DNA of 55,762 bases from Subtercola sp. (GTDB lineage: Bacteria; Actinomycetota; Actinomycetes; Actinomycetales; Microbacteriaceae): assembly GCA_025463765.1 (NCBI GenBank), contig JAODBC010000054.1:1-55762 (forward strand), written 5' to 3'. Under the pieces are notes generated by a model, which was not told the origin of the DNA, ran no database searches, and saw only the letters and a list, made by a program, of their open reading frames with translations. How positions within the stretch are numbered: position 1 is the first letter of the stretch; each line of letters opens with the position of its first letter. Of this stretch, positions 8,329-16,364 are shown in pieces. A program made the position numbers and the translations under genes.

Positions 8329-9522
8329 ATGACCACCGAAGATCTCACCCCCGTCATCATCTCGGGCGCTCGCACGCCGTTCACGAAGATCAACGGCCAG
8401 CTCGCCTCGCTGACCGGCCCGCAGCTCGGAGCGCACGCCATCAAAGCCGCGCTCGAATCGGGCGGGGTACCCGCCGACGCCGTCGAGTCCGTCATCATGG
8501 GGCAGGTCATCCAGGCCGGCGCGGGCCAGGGGCCGGCCCGGCAAGCCAGCATCGGCGCCGGCATCAGCTTCGACGTACCGACTGTCACCATCAACAAGCT
8601 CTGCCTCTCGGGCCTCACCGCCGTCATCGACGCCGCTCGGCTGATCCGCACCGGCGAGGCGCGGGTGGTTGTCGCCGGCGGCCAGGAGTCGATGACGAAT
8701 GCACCGCACCTGCTGCTGAAGTCGCGCAGCGCGCACCCCTACGGCAACCAGGTGCTCGAAGACTCGCTCAACTACGACGGGCTGGTCGACCCGTTCGAGA
8801 AGAAGATCATGGGCGAGGCGACAGATGACGGCAATGAACTGCGGGGCATCCGTCGCGCCGAGCAAGACGCGTTCTCTGCCGCGTCGCACCAGCGCGCGGC
8901 GACCTCACGCACTGCCGGCATCTTCGCCGACCAGATCGCGCCGATCAGCGTTCCGCAGCGTCGTGGCGAGCCCGTGATCGTCAGCGAAGACGACGGCATT
9001 CGCCCCGATACGACCGTCGACACGCTCGGCACGCTGAAGCCCGCATTCCGGCGTGAGGGCACGATCACGGCCGGCAGCGCATCGCAGCTGACCGATGGCG
9101 CCGCCGCTCTGGTCATCGCGAGCAAGGGCTGGGCCCTCGAAAACGGCTACGAATGGATCGCCGAGATCGGTGCGGCCGGCCAGGTCGCCGGGCCCGACGG
9201 GTCGTTGCACTCGCAGCCCGCGAACGCCATCAAGGCGGCGCTCGCCCGAGAAGGCGCAGAGATCGCCGACCTCGACGTGATCGAGATCAACGAGGCGTTC
9301 GCCTCGGTCGTACTGCAGTCGGCCGTCGATCTGGGCATCGACCCCGCTTCGGTGAACGTCTACGGCGGAGCCATCGCGCTCGGCCACCCGGTCGGGGCAT
9401 CCGGTGCCCGTTTGGCGCTGCAGCTGGCCTACGCACTGAAGCGCCGTGGCGGCGGCACCGGTGTTGCAGCCCTGTGCGGTGGAGGCGGGCAGGGCGAGGC
9501 GCTCATTCTGCACGTCGCTTAA
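8329..9522 (+). CDS. fadA: acetyl-CoA C-acyltransferase (thiolase)
   Basis: A 397-residue thiolase with the full catalytic set: acylated Cys92 in NKLCLSGLTAV, NEAFA, His353 in IALGHPVGASGAR and Cys383 in ALCGGGGQGEA. ATG 8329 is chosen over the much longer open frame because GAAGAAGGA lies just upstream and the length then matches the family. It would cleave 3-ketoacyl-CoA (or make acetoacetyl-CoA), completing the spiral with the two upstream genes. The 113-bp repeat-rich gap to the previous gene weakens coupling but the genes remain co-directional. Confidence 0.9.
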   Translation: MTTEDLTPVIISGARTPFTKINGQLASLTGPQLGAHAIKAALESGGVPADAVESVIMGQVIQAGAGQGPARQASIGAGISFDVPTVTINKLCLSGLTAVIDAARLIRTGEARVVVAGGQESMTNAPHLLLKSRSAHPYGNQVLEDSLNYDGLVDPFEKKIMGEATDDGNELRGIRRAEQDAFSAASHQRAATSRTAGIFADQIAPISVPQRRGEPVIVSEDDGIRPDTTVDTLGTLKPAFRREGTITAGSASQLTDGAAALVIASKGWALENGYEWIAEIGAAGQVAGPDGSLHSQPANAIKAALAREGAEIADLDVIEINEAFASVVLQSAVDLGIDPASVNVYGGAIALGHPVGASGARLALQLAYALKRRGGGTGVAALCGGGGQGEALILHVA

Positions 9523-9570
9523 CGCACTGCGCTTGCCGGGAGGAGGCCCTCGCCTCGCAGTTCACCCCAC

Positions 9571-9628
9571 GAGACGGCTGCGTCACAATGACGCGCGCTC
9601 ACCTGCCTCAGGGTGCCGCAGCCGTCTC
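9571..9628. terminator. 12-bp inverted repeat between convergent thiolase and marR genes
   Basis: GAGACGGCTGCG (9571-9582) pairs perfectly with CGCAGCCGTCTC (9617-9628) across a 34-nt loop. It lies between convergent genes and overlaps the marR 3' end. There is no U-tract and the loop is long, so termination is only a possibility. Confidence 0.3.
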
Positions 9629-10072
9629 ACGTTCAGAAAGCGGCGCCGCAAGTGCTTCGATGCACGCCTTCAGCAGTATGCCGAGCTCTGCCTGCCGCTG
9701 AGCATCGAAGCCTGAGATCATCTGCTGTTCGACCGCCCGCACGGCCGAGCTGGCTGCCCTCAGTCGCTGCTCGCCCGCCGGGGTGAGTTCAGTCGGAAGG
9801 ATGCGGCCCGCTTGCGGCTGTTGCGCCCTCGAGATGAACCCGCTGCGCTCCATCGATCGCAGCAGAACATTCATCGACTGGCGCGAGACGAAGGCGCCCC
9901 GCGCCAAGGCCGAGTTCGACATGCCGGGTCGCTGGGCCAGCAACTCGAGGCACGAATACTCGGTGATGGTCATTCCGAGCGGGCGCAACACCGCATCCAT
10001 CGACGCGTGCAGCGTGCTCGACGCCTGCTTCAGGAGGTAACCGAGGGAGGTATCGAGTTCGACTTGACTCAT
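9608..10072 (-). CDS. MarR family regulator
   Basis: A 154-residue winged-helix protein: EYSCLELLAQRPGMSNSALARGAFVSRQSMNVLLRSMERSGFI covers the helix-turn-helix and start of the wing, followed by a long C-terminal dimerisation helix. It is divergent from a VOC-fold gene. Two 16-bp palindromes lie in the shared promoter, one of them covering its own start codon, so it very probably represses itself and the VOC gene. Confidence 0.85.
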   Translation of the reverse strand: MSQVELDTSLGYLLKQASSTLHASMDAVLRPLGMTITEYSCLELLAQRPGMSNSALARGAFVSRQSMNVLLRSMERSGFISRAQQPQAGRILPTELTPAGEQRLRAASSAVRAVEQQMISGFDAQRQAELGILLKACIEALAAPLSERETAAAP

Positions 10073-10116
10073 GTCAGTATTCTGACATACATTTGAGACA
10101 TGTCAACTAACTGACA
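10072..10116. promoter_or_regulatory. two MarR operators
   Basis: TGTCAGTATTCTGACA (10072-10087) and TGTCAACTAACTGACA (10101-10116) share the half-site TGTCA, 29 bp apart. The second also supplies a minus-strand TTGACA that could be the -35 for marR. Confidence 0.75.
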
Positions 10117-10132
10117 TACAAAGGAGAACCCC

Positions 10133-10498
10133 ATGCCCGTCACCGGACCCGACTTCATCTCACTGCAGGTGCGCGACATCGACGCTTCCGCCGCGTTCTA
10201 CGAGACGTACCTCGGCCTCAATCGCGCTGCCGGGCCGCCGCACGCGGTCGTCTTCGACACCAAGCCCGTCGCGTTCGCCCTGCGCGACGTCGTTTCTGGC
10301 GTGGACCTCGACGCGATCAGCCAGCCCGGCCTCGGCATTGCGCTCTGGCTGCACGCGACCGACGTGCAAGAAATTCATGACACCCTCGCGGCGAACGGTA
10401 CCGCCATCACTGCGGCCCCCATCGACGGCCCGTTCGGCCGAACATTCACATTCGCCGACCCCGACGGCTACCAGGTCACGCTGCACGACCGCGCCTAG
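10133..10498 (+). CDS. VOC (glyoxalase/bleomycin-resistance) family protein
   Basis: The 121-residue protein has the paired beta-alpha-beta-beta-beta units of the vicinal-oxygen-chelate fold (LQVRDIDASAAFYETYLGL at the start, FADPDGYQVTLHD at the end). A strong Shine-Dalgarno AAAGGAG precedes ATG 10133. Regulation by the divergent MarR suggests handling of a small toxic or antibiotic-like molecule, but neither the metal ligands nor the substrate can be assigned with confidence. Confidence 0.8.
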   Translation: MPVTGPDFISLQVRDIDASAAFYETYLGLNRAAGPPHAVVFDTKPVAFALRDVVSGVDLDAISQPGLGIALWLHATDVQEIHDTLAANGTAITAAPIDGPFGRTFTFADPDGYQVTLHDRA

Positions 10499-10510
10499 AG
10501 ATTTTCTCCC

Positions 10511-10553
10511 TCAGACAGAAGAGCTCAGACAGGGCAGCTCAGACAGGGCAGCT
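10511..10553. repeat. short tandem repeat before the sensor kinase gene
   Basis: Two and a half copies of an approximately 18-bp GCTCAGACAGGGCA-containing unit lie between the VOC stop and the kinase start. Confidence 0.7.
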
Positions 10554-10565
10554 AGAGTTACCGCT

Positions 10566-11771
10566 GTGCTGGCGTGGTTCGATGAGCATCCGGGAGTGAC
10601 CGATGCGATGCTCGGCGCCGTCGCGCTGGTGCTCTTCGGGGTCGCCGATTTAGTGCGAGACGGCGCCTCGGCCGCGCTGATCACCATCATCTTCGCCGTC
10701 GCCATCGTGTTCTGGCGACGCATGCCCGGGCTCGGGCTCGCGATCGCCTGGATCGGCGCCCTCGTGCAGATCGCGACGGTCGACGGTCTGCTCGTCGGCG
10801 ACCTGCTCATTCTCGGTGTGGTCTTCGCGACAGGATTCAGCACCAGCCGGGCCGTTCGCTGGGCGGGCATCTGGTCGAGCATCATCGGCGGCGGCGTGGC
10901 GGGCGCCCGGCTGGTTCTCTACGCGCCTGCGCACGGCGACGGCGAGCTGATTCCCACCGACCCGCTGTACCGAGGCGTCTATTTCGTCGTCGTCAGCGGC
11001 GTGATCGCGGCGGCGCTCGCCCTCTTCTTCACCCTCGGCGTGGTTGTGCGCACCAGACGCGCGACCGCTGCGAGCCGCTCGGAGCGAGAACGCGAACGCA
11101 TCGTCGCCGAGGCCACGCTCACCCAGGAACGCGAGCGCGCCCTGCTCAGCCGCGAGATGCACGACCTCGTGGGCCATGCACTGGCCGTGGTGATCGCGCA
11201 ATCCGACGGCGCACGGTACGCCAAACTGACCGATCCGAACGCCGAGACCGCGGCGCTCGAGACGATCAACCGCACCGCACGCTCGGCTCTCGACGACGTG
11301 CACGAACTGCTGCACGTATTGCGTGAACCGGCCGGCCGGAGCAGCACGGTGCCCGGCGCCGCCGACCTCGACCTGCTGATCGCAAGTGTTCGAGAGGCCG
11401 GACTCACCGTCTCGCTGACCCAGACGCCTGGCCGAGTGCCCATGTCTGCGGCGCACGAACTCGCCCTCTACCGCGTGCTGCAGGAGTCGATGACAAACGC
11501 GATCAAGCACGGTGGGCGCGGCACCGACGTGAACGTCACTCTCGAATGGCAAGAGAATGCAGTGGCGTTTCGAGTTCTGACAACAGAGAGTGCGCCTGCA
11601 ACCGGTACCCAGCCCCGCCCAGCTGCATCGCTCGGCCAGGGTCTCATCGGAATGCAGGAACGAATGAAACTGCTCGGCGGCTCCGTGCACACGGCACCCC
11701 GGACCGTGGGCGCGTCTGGTTTCGTCGTCGAAGGTCGATTGCCATTCGCCACCCCGGAGCATGAACAATGA
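10566..11771 (+). CDS. sensor histidine kinase (NarL/LiaS-type, HisKA_3)
   Basis: With GTG 10566 the product is 401 residues: four or five N-terminal membrane helices (about 10-160), a short linker, then the HisKA_3 box LLSREMHDLVGHALAVV with phospho-acceptor His199, and a HATPase domain (LYRVLQESMTNAIKHG as N-box, LGQGLIGMQERMKLLGG as G-box). The lack of an obvious extracytoplasmic sensor domain is typical of intramembrane-sensing kinases that watch the envelope or an ABC transporter. It overlaps the response regulator by ATGA. An ABC transporter, DedA protein and uppP lie downstream. Confidence 0.88.
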   Translation: MLAWFDEHPGVTDAMLGAVALVLFGVADLVRDGASAALITIIFAVAIVFWRRMPGLGLAIAWIGALVQIATVDGLLVGDLLILGVVFATGFSTSRAVRWAGIWSSIIGGGVAGARLVLYAPAHGDGELIPTDPLYRGVYFVVVSGVIAAALALFFTLGVVVRTRRATAASRSERERERIVAEATLTQERERALLSREMHDLVGHALAVVIAQSDGARYAKLTDPNAETAALETINRTARSALDDVHELLHVLREPAGRSSTVPGAADLDLLIASVREAGLTVSLTQTPGRVPMSAAHELALYRVLQESMTNAIKHGGRGTDVNVTLEWQENAVAFRVLTTESAPATGTQPRPAASLGQGLIGMQERMKLLGGSVHTAPRTVGASGFVVEGRLPFATPEHEQ

Positions 11772-12484
11772 CCCCCGACCACGCCTCTGCCCACGCCTCC
11801 GAGCACACTCCCGACACGTATCGATCGAGCACGCCCGGCATTCGAATCGGCCTGTGCGACGACCAGCCCCTGTTCCGGGCCGGAATCGCGATGGTGATCA
11901 ACTCGCAACCCGACCTCACCGTGGTGTGGCAGGCCTCCGACGGAGCCGAAGCCGTGGCACGCTGCGCCGCCGAGCCTGTCGACGTGGTGCTGATGGATCT
12001 CGAGATGCCGCGCATGGGTGGTGTCGAGGCGATCACCCGCGTGATGGCTGCCGACGGGCATCCGCCTCGGTTCATCGTGCTGACCACGTTCGACCTCGAC
12101 GACAAGACGTTTCAGGCCGTGAACGCGGGCGCGAGCGGATTTCTGCTGAAGACGACCGACCCCGAGTTTCTGCTCGCCGCCATACGAACCGTGCACTCCG
12201 GCAGCGCGGTGCTCGCGCCCAGCGCGACGGCCAACCTGGTGCGGCGGTTCGCCGGGCACCGCCCCGCGAACGCGGCAGACGACGTGCTCAACGCCTTGAC
12301 CGCACGCGAACGCGATCTGTTCGCTGCGGTCGCTGCCGGGCTGAGCAACGCCGAGATCGCCGCCGAACTACACCTCAGCGACGCGACGGTGAAGACGCAT
12401 GTCAGCCGCATCCTGAGCAAACTCGAGCTGCGTGACCGCGTGCAACTGGTCATCTTCGCGTACCAGAACGGGCTGAGTTCCTGA
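11768..12484 (+). CDS. LuxR/NarL family response regulator
   Basis: A 238-residue two-domain regulator. The receiver domain (about 25-145) has the acidic pair CDDQPLFR, phospho-Asp77 in VVLMDLEMPRMGG and the conserved Lys in GFLLKTTDPE. The C-terminal LuxR helix-turn-helix is LTARERDLFAAVAAGLSNAE continuing to VKTHVSRILSKL. It is translationally coupled to the kinase. NarL-type regulators bind two-fold-symmetric sites, and such a site begins 53 bp after its stop and recurs before uppP. Confidence 0.9.
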   Translation: MTPDHASAHASEHTPDTYRSSTPGIRIGLCDDQPLFRAGIAMVINSQPDLTVVWQASDGAEAVARCAAEPVDVVLMDLEMPRMGGVEAITRVMAADGHPPRFIVLTTFDLDDKTFQAVNAGASGFLLKTTDPEFLLAAIRTVHSGSAVLAPSATANLVRRFAGHRPANAADDVLNALTARERDLFAAVAAGLSNAEIAAELHLSDATVKTHVSRILSKLELRDRVQLVIFAYQNGLSS

Positions 12485-12513
12485 GTGTCTCTGGCCTCTC
12501 CCCGTCGCCTGCG

Positions 12514-12538
12514 ACCCGGCGCCCGCCGCCCGCCGGGT
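12514..12538 (+). terminator. GC-rich hairpin after the two-component genes
   Basis: ACCCGGC (12514-12520) pairs with GCCGGGT (12532-12538) around an 11-nt loop, 30 nt after the response-regulator stop. No T-run follows, so it may only attenuate. Its 3' arm abuts the regulatory motif at 12537. Confidence 0.3.
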
Positions 12539-12605
12539 CATCACATGTGTGTACGCGAAAATCGTTCGTTCGCCCGATTCGGCACAGACGCACTCTTCGT
12601 AGCGT
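12537..12605 (+). promoter_or_regulatory. activator-type promoter of the ABC-DedA operon (shared 18-bp motif)
   Basis: GTCATCACATGTGTGTAC (12537-12554) has two-fold symmetry (GT-N3-CACATGTG-N3-AC). A -10-like TAGCGT follows at 12600-12605 after exactly 45 nt, with no recognisable -35, as expected of an activator-dependent promoter. The same motif, one base different, and the same TAGCGT at the same spacing precede uppP. Confidence 0.65.
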
Positions 12606-12644
12606 TGTGATGAGCGTGAGACCCACGCCGCGAAGGAGACGACC

Positions 12645-13406
12645 ATGAGCGACACCGTCACACCCAGAGCCGCCGCCCAAGCCCGCGGGGTGAGCAAGAT
12701 CTATGGAACCGGCGACAGCGCCACCACAGCCCTCGACAACGTCGACCTGCAGATCGGCAGCGGCAGTCTCACGGCCATCATGGGCCCGAGCGGCTCGGGC
12801 AAGTCGACCCTGATGCACGTGTTCGCCGGCCTCGACAACGCCACACACGGCACCGTCATCATCGGCGACACCGACATCACGCACCTCGACGACAACGCGC
12901 TCACCATTCTGCGTCGACGACAGCTCGGCTTCGTCTTTCAGGCCTTCAACCTCGTGCCCACCCTCTCTGTGCTCGGCAATGTGACTCTGCCCTTCGAACT
13001 CGACGGCCGCAAGCCCTCCGCTGCAGAACTCGCCTGGGTGCGCGAGCTGCTCGGTCGCCTCGGGCTCGGGATGCTCGAGGCCCGCCGCCCGCATGAACTC
13101 TCTGGTGGCCAGCAGCAGCGGGTCGCGATCGCGCGGGCCCTGGCGATGCGGCCCCAGCTCATCTTCGCCGACGAGCCGACCGGTAACCTCGATTCCCGGT
13201 CGAGCCGCGAGGTGCTGACCCTGCTGCGCGACCTGACCCGCGAATACGCGCAGACGGTCGTACTGGTGACCCACGACCCCATCGCCGCATCCCACGCCGA
13301 CCGGGTGATCTTCATTGCCGACGGAGCAATCGCCCGCGACGTGGTCGGCACCAGCGACGCGAAGGCGCTCTCTGACATCATTCTGAGCCTCGAGGTCGCC
13401 GCGTGA
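12645..13406 (+). CDS. ABC transporter ATP-binding protein (MacB/LolD/BceA-type)
   Basis: A 253-residue ATPase with Walker A GPSGSGKST, Q-loop VFQAFNLVPTLSVLGN, signature LSGGQQQRVAIARAL, Walker B LIFADEPTGNLD and switch His in VLVTHDP. The FtsX-partnered subgroup is indicated by DEPTGNLDS. A good Shine-Dalgarno (GAAGGAG) precedes ATG 12645. It overlaps the permease start by 4 nt (GTGA). Such transporters in Firmicutes and Actinobacteria often remove or sense lipid-II-cycle antibiotics, which suits the two-component system upstream and the DedA protein downstream. Confidence 0.92.
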   Translation: MSDTVTPRAAAQARGVSKIYGTGDSATTALDNVDLQIGSGSLTAIMGPSGSGKSTLMHVFAGLDNATHGTVIIGDTDITHLDDNALTILRRRQLGFVFQAFNLVPTLSVLGNVTLPFELDGRKPSAAELAWVRELLGRLGLGMLEARRPHELSGGQQQRVAIARALAMRPQLIFADEPTGNLDSRSSREVLTLLRDLTREYAQTVVLVTHDPIAASHADRVIFIADGAIARDVVGTSDAKALSDIILSLEVAA

Positions 13407-14827
13407 TCGCGCTGGCGTTCCGCGAGCTGTGGCACGGCGGCAAACAGCACGTGTCGAGCATCCTCGTCGCCCTGCTGTCGTCGGTGTTCGCGACCATGCT
13501 CATCGAGATGGACACGGTTCTTCGTGTGCAATCGATCGGCGGCCACTTCATTCAGCACGGCTACGTCAGGGCGCTGCTCGACGTGCTCGACATTCTGTTC
13601 TTCTTCGTGGCCGTGTTCGTGGCCTGCATCGTGACGGCCAACACGTTCGGCATCATCATGGCGGGCCGCTCGAAGCACATCGCCCTGCTGCGCCTGCTCG
13701 GCGCCTCGGCCAAGACGCTTCGCGGTGCGATCGCCATCGAAGGCGCGGTGGTCGGCCTGGTCGGGTCGATCATCGGACTCGCACTGGGGTTAGTTGTGAC
13801 GCAAATCGCCTACGGTTCCCTCGTGTCTGCGGGTACCTTCGTGAACACGCCCATCTCGACGATCACCCCACTGCTGATCGCACCGATCGTCGTGGGTGTC
13901 GTCAGCACGACCGGAGCCGCCTGGTTCGGCTCCCGCAAGATTCTGAGCGTCTCGCCCATCGAGGCCACCGGGCACACTCACGAGCCGAAGGTCGCGACGG
14001 TCGCCGAGATGCCCAAGCGCCTGCGCACCCTCGTCATCATCGCCTTCGCCGGCGGAATCGTGCTGCTCGTCGCCGGAGTCGCCATCGGGCTGAAATCGCC
14101 TCTCGGGCTGCTCGTCGCGGCTCCGGGCGGGGCCCTCAGCTTCGTAGGGTTCGTGCTCGGCGCCACGTACTTCATCCCCGGACTGCTGAAGATCGCCGGG
14201 CGCGCCACCGGCACCTCCACACCGAGCGTGCTGGCGAGCGCCAATGCCCTGCGCTACCCCGCCCGCTCGGCCCGGTCGACCATCGGGCTCATCATCGGCG
14301 TGACCCTCGTCACGATGTTCACCGTCGCCGGGCAATCGTTTCTGGCCCAGACCGGCCCGGTCGCGGCGGGCGCCGACGCGGCCGATGCCGCAGGAGACCA
14401 GGCCTTCTTGCAACTGACGATGGGCATCCTCGCCGTGCTGATCGGGTTCTCGCTCGTCATCGCCGCAATCGGGCTCGTCAACAGCCTCTCGCTCAGCGTG
14501 CTGCAGCGCCGCCGCGAAATCGGGCTGCTGCGGGCCCTCGGTTTCACGAAACGGCAGGTTCGTACGATGGTCTTGGCCGAGAGCATCCAGCTCACCCTCG
14601 TCGGAGGTGTGACCGGGCTGATTCTCGGCATCGTCTACGGCTGGGCCGGCGTGCTCGCCGCCATAGCCTCCGACCACCACATCGGCGGAATGTTCGCACC
14701 CACGATTCCGGCCTGGATCATCATCTCGATAGCAGTCGGCGCGATAGTGCTCGCGATCGTCTCCTCGGCCATTCCCGCCCGGTCGGCCGTACGTATCTCG
14801 CCCGTTCGGGCCCTGGCGATCGAGTGA
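13403..14827 (+). CDS. FtsX-like ABC transporter permease
   Basis: A 474-residue membrane protein with two FtsX repeats: helices near residues 18-40, 60-85, 105-135 and 155-180 in the first half, then a second set from about 210. The repeat signatures are FGIIMAGRSKHIALLRLLGAS and SLSVLQRRREIGLLRALGFT, the cytoplasmic coupling segments. The large extracytoplasmic domain of BceB or MacB is absent, so substrate capture would be in the membrane plane. Starts with GTG, overlapping the ATPase gene, and ends overlapping the DedA start (GTGA). Confidence 0.9.
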   Translation: MIALAFRELWHGGKQHVSSILVALLSSVFATMLIEMDTVLRVQSIGGHFIQHGYVRALLDVLDILFFFVAVFVACIVTANTFGIIMAGRSKHIALLRLLGASAKTLRGAIAIEGAVVGLVGSIIGLALGLVVTQIAYGSLVSAGTFVNTPISTITPLLIAPIVVGVVSTTGAAWFGSRKILSVSPIEATGHTHEPKVATVAEMPKRLRTLVIIAFAGGIVLLVAGVAIGLKSPLGLLVAAPGGALSFVGFVLGATYFIPGLLKIAGRATGTSTPSVLASANALRYPARSARSTIGLIIGVTLVTMFTVAGQSFLAQTGPVAAGADAADAAGDQAFLQLTMGILAVLIGFSLVIAAIGLVNSLSLSVLQRRREIGLLRALGFTKRQVRTMVLAESIQLTLVGGVTGLILGIVYGWAGVLAAIASDHHIGGMFAPTIPAWIIISIAVGAIVLAIVSSAIPARSAVRISPVRALAIE

Positions 14828-15447
14828 ACATTCTCAATCCGGCCGCGCTTCTCGAGGGCGCCGGGCCGTGGGTGATGGTCGTCGTCATGGTGATCGTCTT
14901 CATCGAGACCGGCCTGCTGTTTCCCTTTCTGCCCGGCGACACCCTGGTCTTCACCGCGGCGCTGCTCTCGGTGCCCCTCGGCCTGCCGCTCTGGGTGCTT
15001 GTGCTCGGTACCGCGGTCGCCGCGATTCTGGGCGACCAGACCGGCTACCACATCGGCAAACGCTTCGGCCCACGTCTTTTCAAACCGGATGCCCGCATCT
15101 TCAAGACGCGCTATCTGAACGAAGCCGACGCCTTCTTCACCAAATACGGCGGCCGGTCTCTCGTGCTCGCCCGGTTCGTACCGATCGTGCGCACCTACGT
15201 TCCGCCCGTCGTCGGCATGTCGAAGCTGCCGTTCCGTACCTTCCTGCTGTGGAACACCATCGGCGGCATCGCCTGGGCGCTTATCTTGACCCTCGCCGGG
15301 TACTTTCTCGGCGGCATCCCTCTCGTCGCGAACAACGTCGAGATCATCGCCGTGATCATCGCCGTCGTCTCCATCGGCCCGGTCGTCGTCTCGTTCATCC
15401 GTAACCGGCGCAAGGGCCAAAAGAGCGACGACGCCGAGAACGTTTAG
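14824..15447 (+). CDS. DedA family (VTT domain) membrane protein
   Basis: A 207-residue polytopic protein with the DedA signature: FIETGLLFPFLPGDTLVF near residue 25, GDQTGYHIGKRFG near residue 70, and the RFVPIVRTYVPPVVGMS segment with the conserved Arg near residue 120. Several DedA proteins (UptA group) are established undecaprenyl-phosphate translocases; others work on different lipids, so the assignment here is inference. GTG 14824 overlaps the permease stop, tying it into the ABC operon. With uppP under what looks like the same promoter type, a C55-P recycling role is plausible. Confidence 0.88.
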   Translation: MNILNPAALLEGAGPWVMVVVMVIVFIETGLLFPFLPGDTLVFTAALLSVPLGLPLWVLVLGTAVAAILGDQTGYHIGKRFGPRLFKPDARIFKTRYLNEADAFFTKYGGRSLVLARFVPIVRTYVPPVVGMSKLPFRTFLLWNTIGGIAWALILTLAGYFLGGIPLVANNVEIIAVIIAVVSIGPVVVSFIRNRRKGQKSDDAENV

Positions 15448-15468
15448 GCTCGACTCGATGGGGTGCGG

Positions 15469-16284
15469 ATGAACGGGCAGGGGTGGCTCGAAGGGCTCGG
15501 CTGGTTCGGCGGTCTGCTGCCGACGATCGTTGCGGTTCTGCTGCTCGCGGCGATCACCGTCACGGCTCTCGGGGTCGCGAACGTTCCCCGGCCGACCTCG
15601 CCATTCTGGGCGATTCTGCGCGGATCATTGCAACTCGCGGCTCTCAGCCTGATTCTGAGCGGCATTATCGGCAACCCCTGGTGGGTCGCCCTCGGCCTCG
15701 TGGTGATGTTCGTGGCCGCGGTGTACACCGCATCACGTCGAATCCGGGCTTCACGTGCCCAGACGATCGCGGTCGGCACTGCAATGCTCACCGGCAACGC
15801 CGTGGTGCTCGTCATCGTCTTCAGCACCGGCGCCATCGAATTCTCGCCTCGCTACGCACTGGCCATCGGCGGAATCGTCATCGGAAACACCATGAGCATC
15901 GCGACGCTCACCGGCCGGAGCTTTCACGCCTCGGTTCGCGACCACTGGGAGGAGGTCGAAGGCTGGCTCGCGCTCGGCGCCCGGCCCATCGAATCGACCC
16001 GCGAGATCGCCCGCACGGCGATCTACTCCGCGCTCGTGCCGTCGATCGACCAAACCAAGACCACCGGAATCGTCGTGCTGCCCGGCGCCTTCGTCGGCGC
16101 GATCTTCGGCGGCGCCTCGCCGCTGGAGGCGGGGCGGTTCCAGATCGTGGTGCTCGCGGGCATCCTCGCTGCCGGGGCGCTTACCGCGATCATTCTGCTG
16201 CGCCTGATCGGCGCGGTCGCACTCAAACCCGACGCAGAGGTCTTCACCCGCCGTGGCGGCAGGCCCTTCGCGTCTCGGCGCTAG
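15469..16284 (+). CDS. FetB-like (UPF0014) ABC transporter permease
   Basis: A 271-residue protein of seven or so membrane helices with the family hallmark TGIVVLPGAFVGAIFGGASP near residue 200 and an AIGGIVIGNTMSIATLT stretch. FetB in E. coli pairs with the ATPase FetA and is linked to iron export. No FetA-like ATPase lies next to this gene; the only nearby ATPase is the MacB-like one at 12645. ATG 15469 (or GTG 15463) is 15-21 nt after the DedA stop, so it may belong to the same transcript. Confidence 0.8.
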   Translation: MNGQGWLEGLGWFGGLLPTIVAVLLLAAITVTALGVANVPRPTSPFWAILRGSLQLAALSLILSGIIGNPWWVALGLVVMFVAAVYTASRRIRASRAQTIAVGTAMLTGNAVVLVIVFSTGAIEFSPRYALAIGGIVIGNTMSIATLTGRSFHASVRDHWEEVEGWLALGARPIESTREIARTAIYSALVPSIDQTKTTGIVVLPGAFVGAIFGGASPLEAGRFQIVVLAGILAAGALTAIILLRLIGAVALKPDAEVFTRRGGRPFASRR

Positions 16285-16293
16285 GCTGGCGGG

Positions 16294-16357
16294 CACGGCA
16301 CCGCACCGCACGGCACCGCAAGACACCGCAAGGCACCGCAAGCACCGCAAGCACGGA
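16294..16357. repeat. tandem repeat of CACCGCAAG-like units
   Basis: Head-to-tail GGCACCGCA / AGCACCGCA units of 9-11 bp fill the gap between the FetB-like stop and the next gene, ending at its Shine-Dalgarno (ACGGAGAC). Confidence 0.8.
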
Positions 16358-16364
16358 GACACTC

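Noticed and set aside
13790..14680. Long minus-strand ORFs opposite the FtsX permease and others such as 10650-11768 and 42338-43840
   Set aside because: High-GC antisense shadows with skewed Arg/Gly/His composition and no recognisable domains.
13429..14823. Open frame extending the DedA protein to 672 residues
   Set aside because: It reads through the FtsX permease in another frame; GTG 14824 overlaps the permease stop and gives normal DedA length.
15483..16364. Open frame extending the SAH-hydrolase-like protein to 692 residues
   Set aside because: The added residues are a shadow of the FetB-like gene; ATG 16365 follows GGAG and begins a normal family N-terminus.
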